Below, in pieces: positions 14,175-20,947 of a DNA stretch of 41,889 nucleotides. Origin of the DNA: Saprospiraceae bacterium (lineage in GTDB: Bacteria; Bacteroidota; Bacteroidia; Chitinophagales; Saprospiraceae). How positions within the stretch are numbered: position 1 is the first letter of the stretch; the number at the start of each line of letters is the position of its first letter. The DNA lies in NCBI GenBank assembly GCA_022841345.1, contig JALHRR010000041.1:1-41889 (forward strand). Direction: 5' to 3'. The notes beneath the pieces are model-generated. The model saw only the letters and a program-made list of their open reading frames with translations. It was not told the origin of the DNA and did no database searches. Made by a program: the position numbers and the translations under genes.

Positions 14175-14415
14175 CCGCCCCGCCAACTGGTCCCTTGCAG
14201 ACGAAGGTTATAACCGGGTGATCAAGCTGGATTACTTCGGACAACCATACGAAGCCTGGGAACTCAAACCCGATACATCCCGACGTGATCTCTGGCAGGC
14301 GTTCAGGGATATGCAAGCGAAGGCAGAGAAGTATTTTGAAGGCGTACCGGGTGGGTTGACGATGTCACCGGATAAACAGAACACATTGATTGAAATTGAA
14401 AATGGAAGGTTATGA
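14167..14415 (+). CDS. Hypothetical protein, 82 aa
   Basis: Aromatic, charged, soluble: NWSLADEGYNRVIKLDYFGQ, then RRDLWQAFRDMQAKAEKYFE. No motif recognised. Tightly overlapped by genes on both sides in the plus-strand operon. Confidence 0.6.
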   Translation: MTDRPANWSLADEGYNRVIKLDYFGQPYEAWELKPDTSRRDLWQAFRDMQAKAEKYFEGVPGGLTMSPDKQNTLIEIENGRL

Positions 14416-14645
14416 AGGTATTATGTATAAATTCAAAGGGATTCTTAAACCAGATGCCCCCGGTTATTGAAGGCGAGAAGTATACTGTTATTGATGATAC
14501 GGTTGTTGCAGGTGACGGCAAGACTTACTATGAGTTTGCTGAAATTCCCGGTTATTATTATTGGCAACCCCGCTTCATCCCTATCTCCGACATATCCGAA
14601 ACCGAAATGGAACGTAATTATAACTTTAAAACTGAAGAGGTATGA
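14412..14645 (+). CDS. Hypothetical protein, 77 aa (small beta-barrel type)
   Basis: Begins KVLCINSKGFLN, then VIEGEKYTVIDDTV and YYEFAEIPGYYYWQPRFIPI, ending in SDISETEMERNY. This pattern (short strand, 'xGExYTV', aromatic strand, 'RFxPxSDI') recurs in phages of Bacteroidota and looks like a compact SH3-like barrel. Function unknown. ATGA overlaps at both ends. Confidence 0.65.
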   Translation: MKVLCINSKGFLNQMPPVIEGEKYTVIDDTVVAGDGKTYYEFAEIPGYYYWQPRFIPISDISETEMERNYNFKTEEV

Positions 14646-14896
14646 ATACAGTAGATAAGCATACACCGGGGCTGTGGAAAGTTATGGGGGTTGGAATATA
14701 TTCAGCCGGTAACTGGCATATTGCTACAATTAACCCATATTCCCCTGAATCTTCAAATTCAGAAGCAAATGCCTCCCTTATCGCATCAGCCCCCGATCTA
14801 TTGAAAGCGTTGCAGCAAGTAGTAACATGCGATACCCTAAGCGATCACCTAAAATCAGTAGCACAGTCAGCAATTAATAAAGCCTTGAATATATGA
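14642..14896 (+). CDS. Hypothetical phage protein, 84 aa ('HTPGxWKV...ANAxLIAxAPDLL' type)
   Basis: HTPGLWKVMGVGIYSAGNWHI at the start and NASLIASAPDLLKALQQVV in the second half are the hallmark of a widespread family of short phage proteins whose function has not been determined. Coupled by ATGA on both sides. Confidence 0.75.
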   Translation: MNTVDKHTPGLWKVMGVGIYSAGNWHIATINPYSPESSNSEANASLIASAPDLLKALQQVVTCDTLSDHLKSVAQSAINKALNI

Positions 14897-15219
14897 AACA
14901 CACAACCCTCCCCGACCTGGCAGCATCAGCCAGTAAGTTGAAACTGGTAATGGACCTGATGGGCATCCAGCATCAATCGGTATTCGCTGAAGCCATCCGT
15001 AACGGTGCTAAGGATAACCCAAAAGCCTGTATTGCCATGATCAAATCACAGGCACATGATAACCGGGCATTGGTGGCTGAGATTGTGGGGGAGGAGTTGT
15101 TAGGTAGGATTGAGAGAATGTACGGTACTTGGCATGACGTGAAGGAAGTAGTAACAACAGCGTACAGGTGCAGCAAGTGTGGTACAGTATCTAATGAAAT
15201 GAAATGCCGTTGTATATGA
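14893..15219 (+). CDS. Hypothetical protein with C-terminal zinc-ribbon-like motif, 108 aa
   Basis: Residues 1-85 look all-helical; the C-terminus has CSKCGTVSNEMKCRC, four cysteines in two pairs, likely to bind one zinc. This could bind nucleic acid or protein. ATGA overlap with the next small membrane peptide. No closer family recognised. Confidence 0.62.
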   Translation: MKHTTLPDLAASASKLKLVMDLMGIQHQSVFAEAIRNGAKDNPKACIAMIKSQAHDNRALVAEIVGEELLGRIERMYGTWHDVKEVVTTAYRCSKCGTVSNEMKCRCI

Positions 15220-15290
15220 AACTACTCAGGATAATATTTGTACTAATAACGCTGTTGTTTATTGGCGGCGGTAAAGACATTGATAACTAA
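15216..15290 (+). CDS. Small membrane peptide, 24 aa
   Basis: MKLLRIIFVLITLLFIGGGK is a single hydrophobic segment with two basic residues before it, followed by DIDN. It overlaps the preceding stop as ATGA, which supports translation. Could be a tiny inner-membrane effector; the length leaves doubt. Confidence 0.45.
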   Translation: MKLLRIIFVLITLLFIGGGKDIDN

Positions 15291-15301
15291 AACATACAAT
15301 A

Positions 15302-15450
15302 ATGAAAGCGACAGATTTCTTGATCGAATGCGGTAACCCTGAATTATTTGATAAAACAATTAACCAGCTTGGGGCGGCTCTGGTACTCATGATTCATTTG
15401 TAAAAGACATTTGTCAAGATTGCCTTTATATTAAACTTACAAGAGAATGA
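15302..15450 (+). pseudogene. Small gene interrupted by a -1 frame change (49 aa if repaired)
   Basis: ATG 15302 reads MKATDFLIECGNPELFDKTI and stops at 15403 after 33 codons. In the frame one base back, an open stretch from 15364 (GGSGTHDSFVKDICQDCLYI) ends at 15450, overlapping the next start codon as ATGA like its neighbours. One extra G in the GGGG run at 15371-15374 would join both into 49 residues. Either a deletion in the phage, an assembly error, or less likely programmed frameshifting. Confidence 0.5.
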
Positions 15451-15521
15451 AACACCACTCTGGTTCCATCTTCATCTTCGCTGCGCTGATCGTGTGGTGG
15501 TGGTTGTTGCTGACAAAATAA
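15447..15521 (+). CDS. Small Trp-rich membrane peptide, 24 aa
   Basis: MKHHSGSIFIFAALIVWWWL then LLTK: one transmembrane helix with three consecutive Trp. Last gene of the plus-strand block, two bases before the terminator stem. ATGA overlap with the frameshifted gene supports it. Confidence 0.45.
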   Translation: MKHHSGSIFIFAALIVWWWLLLTK

Positions 15522-15543
15522 ACCCCCGGCTTTAAACCGGGGG
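15519..15543. terminator. Bidirectional terminator between the plus-strand block and the lysis operon
   Basis: Stem CCCCCGG (15523-15529) / CCGGGGG (15537-15543), 7-nt loop. On the minus strand it is followed by TTTATTTTG, a good U-tract, so it ends transcripts running out of the endolysin gene; for plus-strand transcripts the tail (AGGACTACC) is poor and the stem may act only as a roadblock. Confidence 0.7.
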
Positions 15544-15584
15544 AGGACTACCAAACCCAGGTAGCTGCCAATAGCGGCAGTAAG

Positions 15585-16034
15585 TTATAACGGCACATAT
15601 TGCCCCGGCTTGTACAGTTTCAGCAGATCAGCAACCTCCCAGCCAAACGATTTTTCAAAGTGAGGTTTATCTTTGATACTCTTGAAGTCACCGCCCCAAG
15701 TCCAGCCAGCTTCTTTGAACACCTTCACGACCTTTAGCCAATTAGCATCAACTACCCATGATACTTTCCCGTCAACCAATAAACAAAAGTCAATAGCCAG
15801 CCCGTAGTTATGGTACGATTTACCGCCCTTTGCTTTTGTGACAATCTTGCCAGGTGCAGTCCTACCCTGTGCATATAAGGCATCCTGCTCCTCTATTGTT
15901 CTAAGCCCCTGCACAACCCGGATGGTAATGTTTGCCGGTAGCAATGCCTCTGCCTTGTCCAGCAGCGCAAGGCATTCAGCCCGTAGTTTCGGGTGCAGCT
16001 TGTTTACCCGTTCAATGCTGATAGCATCTTTCAT
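15585..16034 (-). CDS. Endolysin: M15-family peptidase (VanY/L-Ala-D-Glu type)
   Basis: 149 residues. Zinc-peptidase motifs: SYHNYGLAIDFCLL (the SxHxxGxAxD motif gives the His and Asp ligands), and KPHFEKSFGWEVADLL with the third ligand His; VVQGLRTIEEQDALYAQGRT is the usual helix ahead of the site. It cuts the peptide stem of peptidoglycan, as T5-type and Listeria phage Ply500-type endolysins do. No signal peptide, so it needs a holin for release. ATG 16034, ATGA coupling to the gene upstream. Last gene of the lysis operon. Confidence 0.92.
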   Translation of the reverse strand: MKDAISIERVNKLHPKLRAECLALLDKAEALLPANITIRVVQGLRTIEEQDALYAQGRTAPGKIVTKAKGGKSYHNYGLAIDFCLLVDGKVSWVVDANWLKVVKVFKEAGWTWGGDFKSIKDKPHFEKSFGWEVADLLKLYKPGQYVPL

Positions 16035-16522
16035 CTCATTTCAATTTTAATAGTTTCCGGCGCAGTTTTATTCCCGCCGAAGTAAACACCCAACGGGAAA
16101 CCGATCCAGTTGTGATGCGGCTTCTTTACCGCATGGTAGAAGTACCCGCCATCCTCCCGGGTCACTTCAAAATGGTACTCCTCGTGTCGCATAGCAGTCA
16201 GCTTGCAGGTGATCTTTTCTCCTATCTGAACGGCGGTAATAAATTTCGCCTCCCTATGCCCACAGATATAGCAGTAGGCAAACAGTTCTATCCTGTCTGT
16301 GATCTCGTTGTACCGCCATCCGAAACGGGCTGAGTTGCGATGATGTGACCACAGGTAGCCAATCCCAAACAGCTTGTTAATGTCGGACTGGTCCTCCGGG
16401 TTCAGGTAGTACCGGCATGACGGAGTAAATACTACCTGTTTAGTGATTACCTTTCCGCCGATATATAGGCCAATTCTTACAGGCTTTGCCCGGTGGGTAT
16501 GTTTTCGGATGGTATAGATCAT
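16031..16522 (-). CDS. Hypothetical protein in lysis cassette, 163 aa
   Basis: Soluble, strand-rich, with a pair of conserved-looking blocks: YCYICGHREAKFITAVQIGE in the middle and GFPLGVYFGGNKTAPETIKI at the end; Cys and His in CYICGH could bind metal. Similar 'PLxxYFGG...AP' endings occur in proteins next to phage lysis genes of Bacteroidota. Function unknown. It is coupled by ATGA to the two-TM protein upstream and the endolysin downstream. Confidence 0.68.
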   Translation of the reverse strand: MIYTIRKHTHRAKPVRIGLYIGGKVITKQVVFTPSCRYYLNPEDQSDINKLFGIGYLWSHHRNSARFGWRYNEITDRIELFAYCYICGHREAKFITAVQIGEKITCKLTAMRHEEYHFEVTREDGGYFYHAVKKPHHNWIGFPLGVYFGGNKTAPETIKIEMR

Positions 16523-16758
16523 TTGTCAGCAATAAAGGCCCAAATAATAACTCCAGTAGCAACCAAACACACTGCCGCATAAATGAAGTAAGGAACTTGC
16601 AATAGAGGTATTTTCCCTCCATCTACCTCTGTTACTTTCCCATTGATAATTTTGTGGCTCCCGCCTGTGTGCTGCTTCCATGCTTTGAAAGCGAAGAACA
16701 CGAAACCGATAAATGGCAGTAATGGCACAAGCCAACCGCCTTCAGCGAATACATTCAT
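16519..16758 (-). CDS. Two-TM membrane protein, holin candidate
   Basis: 79 residues. TM1 around residues 6-25 (EGGWLVPLLPFIGFVFFAFK), a 25-residue polar loop (GGSHKIINGKVTEVDGG), TM2 around 52-75 (IYAAVCLVATGVIIWAFIAD). Size, two TMs and location two genes before the endolysin fit a class II holin; there is no diagnostic motif. The spanin gene lies immediately upstream. Confidence 0.55.
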   Translation of the reverse strand: MNVFAEGGWLVPLLPFIGFVFFAFKAWKQHTGGSHKIINGKVTEVDGGKIPLLQVPYFIYAAVCLVATGVIIWAFIADK

Positions 16759-16759
16759 A

Positions 16760-17254
16760 TTAAAAAGGTATTAGTTTCTTGAATCGTAACCCAGCATAAG
16801 CGATTGTAAGACCCAACAGAATAAAGAACCTTACCCGCCATTTGTCACGCTTTGATTTCATTTCATCTACCTGCTCACTTAGCCGGGTGTTCTTATCTAT
16901 TAATTCAATCTGTAGATCATTACAATGCCTAACCTGGTTGGCAAGTACTTGCTCCATGGCATTATCCCTCCGGATTACAGTATCGGTTATACGGATGGTC
17001 TTTGTTATGTATCTGGTATGAGTTACTGAAGGCAGTGGCATTGGTACTGTGTCAACAGTAACGATATTCTCGTATTCCTTAATATATAAGGTATCCGTTG
17101 TTATCAATGTATCACCTTTAATCAGGCTATCCTTTACCGGGAACCGATCAGCGCAGTATTCAGCCGCCGCCGGTTTATTGGCATCGAATGTTTGTTGTGC
17201 TTTCTTCAGTGGATTGCAAGAAGCAAATAGTAATATAATTAGTAAGTACCTCAT
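16760..17254 (-). CDS. Unimolecular spanin candidate (lipoprotein plus C-terminal TM)
   Basis: 164 residues. N-terminal lipoprotein signal MRYLLIILLFASC, strand-rich Thr/Asp middle (DTLITTDTLYIKEYENIV), a coiled-coil-like helix around 105-140 (QIELIDKNTRLSEQVDEMKS) and a final TM (FFILLGLTIAYAGL) with a basic end. One protein anchored in the outer membrane by lipid and in the inner membrane by a TM is the u-spanin design (T1 gp11 type), which fuses the membranes at lysis. It sits between holin candidate and small lipoprotein. The motif order makes the call fairly firm; function is inferred. Confidence 0.75.
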   Translation of the reverse strand: MRYLLIILLFASCNPLKKAQQTFDANKPAAAEYCADRFPVKDSLIKGDTLITTDTLYIKEYENIVTVDTVPMPLPSVTHTRYITKTIRITDTVIRRDNAMEQVLANQVRHCNDLQIELIDKNTRLSEQVDEMKSKRDKWRVRFFILLGLTIAYAGLRFKKLIPF

Positions 17255-17400
17255 TTGTTTGTCATTTGTTGGGCTTTGAGGGCAATAGTCCGGTAGTTGT
17301 TACTGGGTTTCGAGGCGGTGCACCCGAATAACATATAGATAAATATCAGCCCTATACAGACCCAAACCAGCCTCCATATCCAAACGTCAGTATTCTTCAT
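17251..17400 (-). CDS. Small lipoprotein or membrane peptide in lysis cassette, 49 aa
   Basis: KNTDVWIWRLVWVCIGLIFI is a hydrophobic stretch, continuing YMLFGCTASKPS, where LFGC is a lipobox-like site at the end of the hydrophobic run. The mature part is ~25 polar residues. It overlaps the spanin start as ATGA and begins 14 bases inside the upstream membrane-protein gene. Resembles an Rz1-like outer-membrane lipoprotein, though a spanin is already encoded next door. Confidence 0.6.
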   Translation of the reverse strand: MKNTDVWIWRLVWVCIGLIFIYMLFGCTASKPSNNYRTIALKAQQMTNK

Positions 17401-17629
17401 TGATTTCTTTTTCAGTTTCGTACTCCTCCCGGCGAAGCGAAAGGTTTTTACTCTTTACCTCCTGCCATTTCATGATACAGTAAAATACGATTTTTACAAC
17501 TAAGAACAAAGAAGAAAGCAAAATTAGTAGCGTTCCCTGCCATGTGCCGATATTCAAAAATATGGTGTACCCTACAAGTGGTATTCCTAAAATGTTTGCT
17601 ATAAGTAACATCATCTTTGTTTCGGCCAT
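17387..17629 (-). CDS. Two-TM membrane protein, 80 aa
   Basis: From ATG 17629: MAETKMMLLIANILGIPLVG begins a TM, a second follows (TLLILLSSLFLVVKIVFYC), and the C-terminus is a highly charged helix (LSLRREEYETEKEINEEY). Another holin or lysis-regulator candidate. The frame is open to 17746, but that overlap with the upstream gene lacks hydrophobic or signal character, so the inner ATG is preferred. Confidence 0.6.
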   Translation of the reverse strand: MAETKMMLLIANILGIPLVGYTIFLNIGTWQGTLLILLSSLFLVVKIVFYCIMKWQEVKSKNLSLRREEYETEKEINEEY

Positions 17630-17943
17630 TTTTTCCAGTCGTTTAAGAAAATCCACAGGTAAACCACGATACAAGCCAGAAAAAGGTAATCTATAATCTT
17701 GCTCTGGTTTATGTTGCTGTTTATGAACCATGCTGTTATCTCCCATACTACTCTAATTATTGAAAAAATAAATACCGGCCACACAATTTTTAGCCGCTGT
17801 AACAATGCAAATAAAAAAAGAACATCTTTCATCTTATCCCATACATAGTATGTATGTGCCCATATTGAATTACTAAAGTCAGCAATGTGATAGAAAACCA
17901 GTAACCCAGTCATATACCAAAATATAACTAACTTTAATCTCAT
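17611..17943 (-). CDS. Multi-TM membrane protein, 110 aa
   Basis: Several hydrophobic stretches (KLVIFWYMTGLLVFYHIA; VLFLFALL; IVWPVFIFSIIRVVW; YLFLACIVVYLWIFL), probably three or four TMs, ending WKKWPKQR. Belongs to the lysis/membrane operon through ATGA overlap with the gene upstream. No family recognised. Confidence 0.6.
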   Translation of the reverse strand: MRLKLVIFWYMTGLLVFYHIADFSNSIWAHTYYVWDKMKDVLFLFALLQRLKIVWPVFIFSIIRVVWEITAWFINSNINQSKIIDYLFLACIVVYLWIFLNDWKKWPKQR

Positions 17944-18290
17944 GGCTTGATAGGCGGATCGGGTGGTCTGTCACCGCCCTTTAAAGGTAACTTTTCTTTA
18001 TTGAAAATACCTTCAATCAATTCAAATAACTTCTTTGCCAGCAGCTCATAAAACGATGTAGTGAACAGGTAAGTAATAAAAATATTACCAACGTTGTAAG
18101 AGTTAACCCCTACTGTGAAATGCTGAATACCTATCCAGATTGCACCGAATACAGTAGCAAAGGCAAGGAAATTCAGCGAGGCGTTTTTACTTATCGTGAA
18201 ATACTTGCCGCCCCAATACCTGCCACCGACTAAGATAATCGCTGCGAATATCCAGTCAATCGAATTAAGGAACATCAATAATTTTTCCAT
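17940..18290 (-). CDS. Membrane protein, holin candidate, 116 aa
   Basis: Two or three TMs (WIFAAIILVGGRYWGG; FLAFATVFGAIWIGI; NIFITYLFTTSFYELLAKKL) followed by a short Lys- and Pro-rich cytoplasmic tail (GGDRPPDPPIKP). N-terminal TM layout with a charged tail is holin-like and it is the first gene of the lysis operon; a terminator-like hairpin lies just upstream. It competes with the gene at 16519-16758 for the holin role. Confidence 0.55.
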   Translation of the reverse strand: MEKLLMFLNSIDWIFAAIILVGGRYWGGKYFTISKNASLNFLAFATVFGAIWIGIQHFTVGVNSYNVGNIFITYLFTTSFYELLAKKLFELIEGIFNKEKLPLKGGDRPPDPPIKP

Positions 18291-18302
18291 ATCAGTTGTT
18301 TT

Positions 18303-18340
18303 TAATTTTCAATAAAGAGGCCCTTGTAGAAACAAGGCCC
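18303..18340 (-). terminator. Weak terminator upstream of the lysis operon
   Basis: Minus strand: GGCCTTGT, TTCT loop, ACAAGGGCC (one bulged G), followed by TCTTTATTGAAAATT. Probably separates the fibre-like operon plus HTH gene from the lysis genes, or tunes read-through. Confidence 0.5.
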
Positions 18341-18370
18341 GTGATCCAATATCCAGATAACCCCGGACGG

Positions 18371-18598
18371 TCATCCCAACCGGTTTTTATCCGAAAGAGT
18401 TTCAAAGGGGTTTTGAATGATCCCCTTTGCGATGCTATAAAGAACTAATTCAAGTGTTGTGCTGCAACCAAATTTCTTTCTCATTGTCAGTAACCTATTT
18501 TCAATGGTTCTTTTATCTACCCCTAAATTAGTTGCAATCAGTTCGGCTTTCATCCCTGTTGCTGCTAAATCTAACAATATCTTTTGCGATGCTACCAA
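18371..18598 (-). CDS. Mini LuxR/GerE-type helix-turn-helix protein, 75 aa
   Basis: Nearly the whole protein is one GerE-like HTH: SQKILLDLAATGMKAELIAT, NLGVDKRTIENRLLTMRKKF, then LELVLYSIAKGII. It has no receiver or sensor domain. It resembles the two tandem mini-HTH proteins at 32939-33327. It sits between the exported fibre-like genes and the lysis genes, where a late regulator could act. The start is TTG 18598, overlapping the preceding stop; ATG 18553 would remove the first helix. Confidence 0.65.
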   Translation of the reverse strand: MVASQKILLDLAATGMKAELIATNLGVDKRTIENRLLTMRKKFGCSTTLELVLYSIAKGIIQNPFETLSDKNRLG

Positions 18599-18927
18599 GT
18601 GATGCCGTATTTTAGCTTTACCCGGTTATAATTCAGTATTGCTTCGGTCAGTGCAGCACGGTTCTTAACTGTTCCAGATGGGTTCAGTTGTGCCAGTACC
18701 AACCTCCCCGCTGCAACTAAATCAGCCTGAGCCCGGTTCATTTCACCAATATCTTTTACCGCTGCTGCGAAGTCTCCCCGAATTGTGGTTGTCTTTGTCA
18801 GGGTATCGTATTTCAGGTAATACATTTCCCGCCCGTTGCTGTCAATTTTTTGTATCTCCAGGTTGATAGGATAGTATGACTGCGCTTTCAGGCATAAAGG
18901 GAATAGTATAATTAATAGTAGTTTCAT
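18592..18927 (-). CDS. Exported hypothetical protein, 111 aa
   Basis: Signal peptide MKLLLIILFPLCLKA with Gln at the expected +1 position (AQSYY), then a strand pair (LEIQKIDSNGREMYYLKYDT) and a long helix (AAAVKDIGEMNRAQADLVAA). Mature protein ~95 residues. Last of four consecutive genes with type I signal peptides after the tail genes. No family recognised; it may pack with the fibre-like proteins upstream. ATGA coupling. Confidence 0.65.
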   Translation of the reverse strand: MKLLLIILFPLCLKAQSYYPINLEIQKIDSNGREMYYLKYDTLTKTTTIRGDFAAAVKDIGEMNRAQADLVAAGRLVLAQLNPSGTVKNRAALTEAILNYNRVKLKYGITW

Positions 18928-19604
18928 TTTATTAGTATATAACCTCCGTAAATAGTTGTTAGCGGATTAGTGACCCATGTAGGCTGAACGCCTTTTATCT
19001 CTATATAATCACCAGCTGTAACGGCAATAGATAGAGATGTATTACTAAACACTCGTTCACTTGCCGAAGCTGCTAACGTTGCAATCAGGTAATCAGTTGT
19101 ATTATTCACCCGGATATACAGCGACCAGGATTCAGCCGTTCCCGCTGTTCCTGAATAGCAGTAGATATTCGCTGCTGTAATCGTTCCGGCCTCCCGGATA
19201 TAGACCTTTGATGTTGCGGCCGCTGTTACGGGTGCTTTAGGTAGCATACCGAAGTAAACGGTTTGGGCATCGGTGGGCGAAGAGGTTAGAGCTTGTACGT
19301 TGATCGTGTAACCTTTGTAATTAGTTATATCAGCCGTGGTATGACTATGCGATGCAGGTGTAAATGTTGACGGCTTGCCTGTAATTGCTGACCAGTCACC
19401 GGCAGAAGGAGTTACCCATGTGTAGGCCGTTCCGTTGTTTGATAATACATTGCCACTTTGCCCGGTCATTGAAGGTACAAGCCTGGTAAGTTGTTTCTCA
19501 ATACCCTCACCGTCATTGTAAAACAATGTATCACCACGAAGAAAGAACCCTTTCTGCGCTGACCCGATTACCGGCAGCAGTAGCAGTAGTATTATTATTC
19601 TCAT
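18924..19604 (-). CDS. Exported tail-fibre-like protein, 226 aa
   Basis: Signal peptide MRIIILLLLLPVIGSAQK with the cut expected before Gln. The middle carries the tail-fibre linker GDWSAITGKPSTFTPASHSH followed by TTADITN, typical of phage fibres and receptor-binding proteins; the C-terminal ~120 residues are beta-rich (IYCYSGTAGTAESWSLYIRV), a likely jelly-roll receptor-binding domain. Fibre proteins normally assemble in the cytoplasm, so the signal peptide is odd. ATGA overlap with the next fibre-like gene upstream. Confidence 0.75.
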   Translation of the reverse strand: MRIIILLLLLPVIGSAQKGFFLRGDTLFYNDGEGIEKQLTRLVPSMTGQSGNVLSNNGTAYTWVTPSAGDWSAITGKPSTFTPASHSHTTADITNYKGYTINVQALTSSPTDAQTVYFGMLPKAPVTAAATSKVYIREAGTITAANIYCYSGTAGTAESWSLYIRVNNTTDYLIATLAASASERVFSNTSLSIAVTAGDYIEIKGVQPTWVTNPLTTIYGGYILIK

Positions 19605-20947
19605 GGCGCAAAATATTTATACGTAAAATGGAAGGAATATTTATTATTTGTGGCTGATTGCGGGGTGAACCTGAATTTAGCCCGATCATTGGTTCCATCA
19701 CCTGAAATCTGAACGATTGTATTATCTTCAAAGGCTGCTGTACCAGCAATCTCATACGTTTGTCCAACGCCTGAAGCAATGGGAAGCGATAACCCTAATT
19801 CTGAAATTGTCAGTGCTGTTGTTGCATCAATATCAATTTCACCCCACACATGAACAACATCACCGATACGCTGATAGTAAGTAGTGTATACAGTGGAAGC
19901 TGCTATATTAGTTGTGTTGTAAGGTGTCGGGGTGTAAGTGCTTTCAATATTTGAAGGATAAGCGTTTGCCTTACTGATCAGTACCCAGTTTGTTCCATTG
20001 GCTTTTAAGAAGTAAGTAGTTTTATTTTCCAGAGTTGTGAAGGTGCTGCCGTCTGGTAACTCAATCCCTAAACTACTTGTCCATGTGAAACCGGAAGATG
20101 CAGAGTTCTTATTATAGATTATACATACCCTGGTACTACCAGCCCCCGGACTTGATATATTTAATTGCCTGTTTGTTTGACCTGTCAAATCAGGTAGTTC
20201 TAAATAAACGTCATCAGCATTCATCGTATAGTTTCCAGTATTGGGGACAGCAACGTTTTGTTTTACAGATATTGACCCTTCGAGATTTGTGCTGCCCACC
20301 ACCCTTAACTTTGCACCGCCATTTGAGTTTGAACCTATCGCTAAACCGCCAGCACCATTGGAGAAGTAAGCGTTCCCGTTCCCGTACAACGCATGGCGGT
20401 TATTTGCTTCACTGGCATTATTCATTAATAGCATCGGCTGTGAGTCGTCTGAAGGCCGTAGGTAAAGACCGATATTACTTGTCTGGCCGTTAATGTAGAA
20501 TTTACCAGTTGAACCAGTTGATCCTACGGAAACGCTGCCCGTGTTGTAATAAATATTACTGCCTGATGTTGTCCACTGTGAACCGGTTGCCCATCCGGCA
20601 GCATTGAGAGAGTCAATTACTTTTTTCAACCTGACCCATGAAGCAAAGCCGCCTGAAGTGCTATCGCCTATAATTGTTCCCGATGTAGTGAATGTGGTAA
20701 ACGTATGGCCAAAGCCAGCGGCAACACTTGTTACTGTTCCCGATCCTCCGCCTCCGCCACTCCTGGCAATCGAGTTCAGCGATAACGCCAGGCGTTTTAC
20801 TTTCCAGTTAATTGCATGGCTGAAGTCGTTCACGGCAGACAATGAATCTGCTATGTAGGTTGCCAGTTGCGTACTGTCCGTGATCGCCGTTTGCCCCTGT
20901 GACTTCAGTGATATAAACAGTACTAATATAAAGATTAATTTTTTCAT
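19601..20947 (-). CDS. Exported tail-fibre-like protein, 448 aa
   Basis: Signal peptide MKKLIFILVLFISLKSQGQT, then helix, then a Gly-rich hinge and the fibre repeat GTVTSVAAGFGHTFTTFTTS also found in the gene upstream. Central Gly/Ser/Asn-rich beta repeats follow (GNAYFSNGAGGLAIGSNSNG), a SPGAGSTRVCIIYN jelly-roll-like domain, and a C-terminal head YYQRIGDVVHVWGEIDIDA typical of phage fibre tips. Predicted host-recognition protein, trimeric in related fibres. Exported by Sec if the signal is functional. ATGA overlaps both neighbours. Confidence 0.78.
   Translation of the reverse strand: MKKLIFILVLFISLKSQGQTAITDSTQLATYIADSLSAVNDFSHAINWKVKRLALSLNSIARSGGGGGSGTVTSVAAGFGHTFTTFTTSGTIIGDSTSGGFASWVRLKKVIDSLNAAGWATGSQWTTSGSNIYYNTGSVSVGSTGSTGKFYINGQTSNIGLYLRPSDDSQPMLLMNNASEANNRHALYGNGNAYFSNGAGGLAIGSNSNGGAKLRVVGSTNLEGSISVKQNVAVPNTGNYTMNADDVYLELPDLTGQTNRQLNISSPGAGSTRVCIIYNKNSASSGFTWTSSLGIELPDGSTFTTLENKTTYFLKANGTNWVLISKANAYPSNIESTYTPTPYNTTNIAASTVYTTYYQRIGDVVHVWGEIDIDATTALTISELGLSLPIASGVGQTYEIAGTAAFEDNTIVQISGDGTNDRAKFRFTPQSATNNKYSFHFTYKYFAP

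Noticed and set aside
17630-17746. Longer version of the 80-aa two-TM protein
   Set aside because: The added 39 residues overlap the upstream membrane-protein gene and lack any signal or TM character; ATG 17629 gives a compact two-TM protein.
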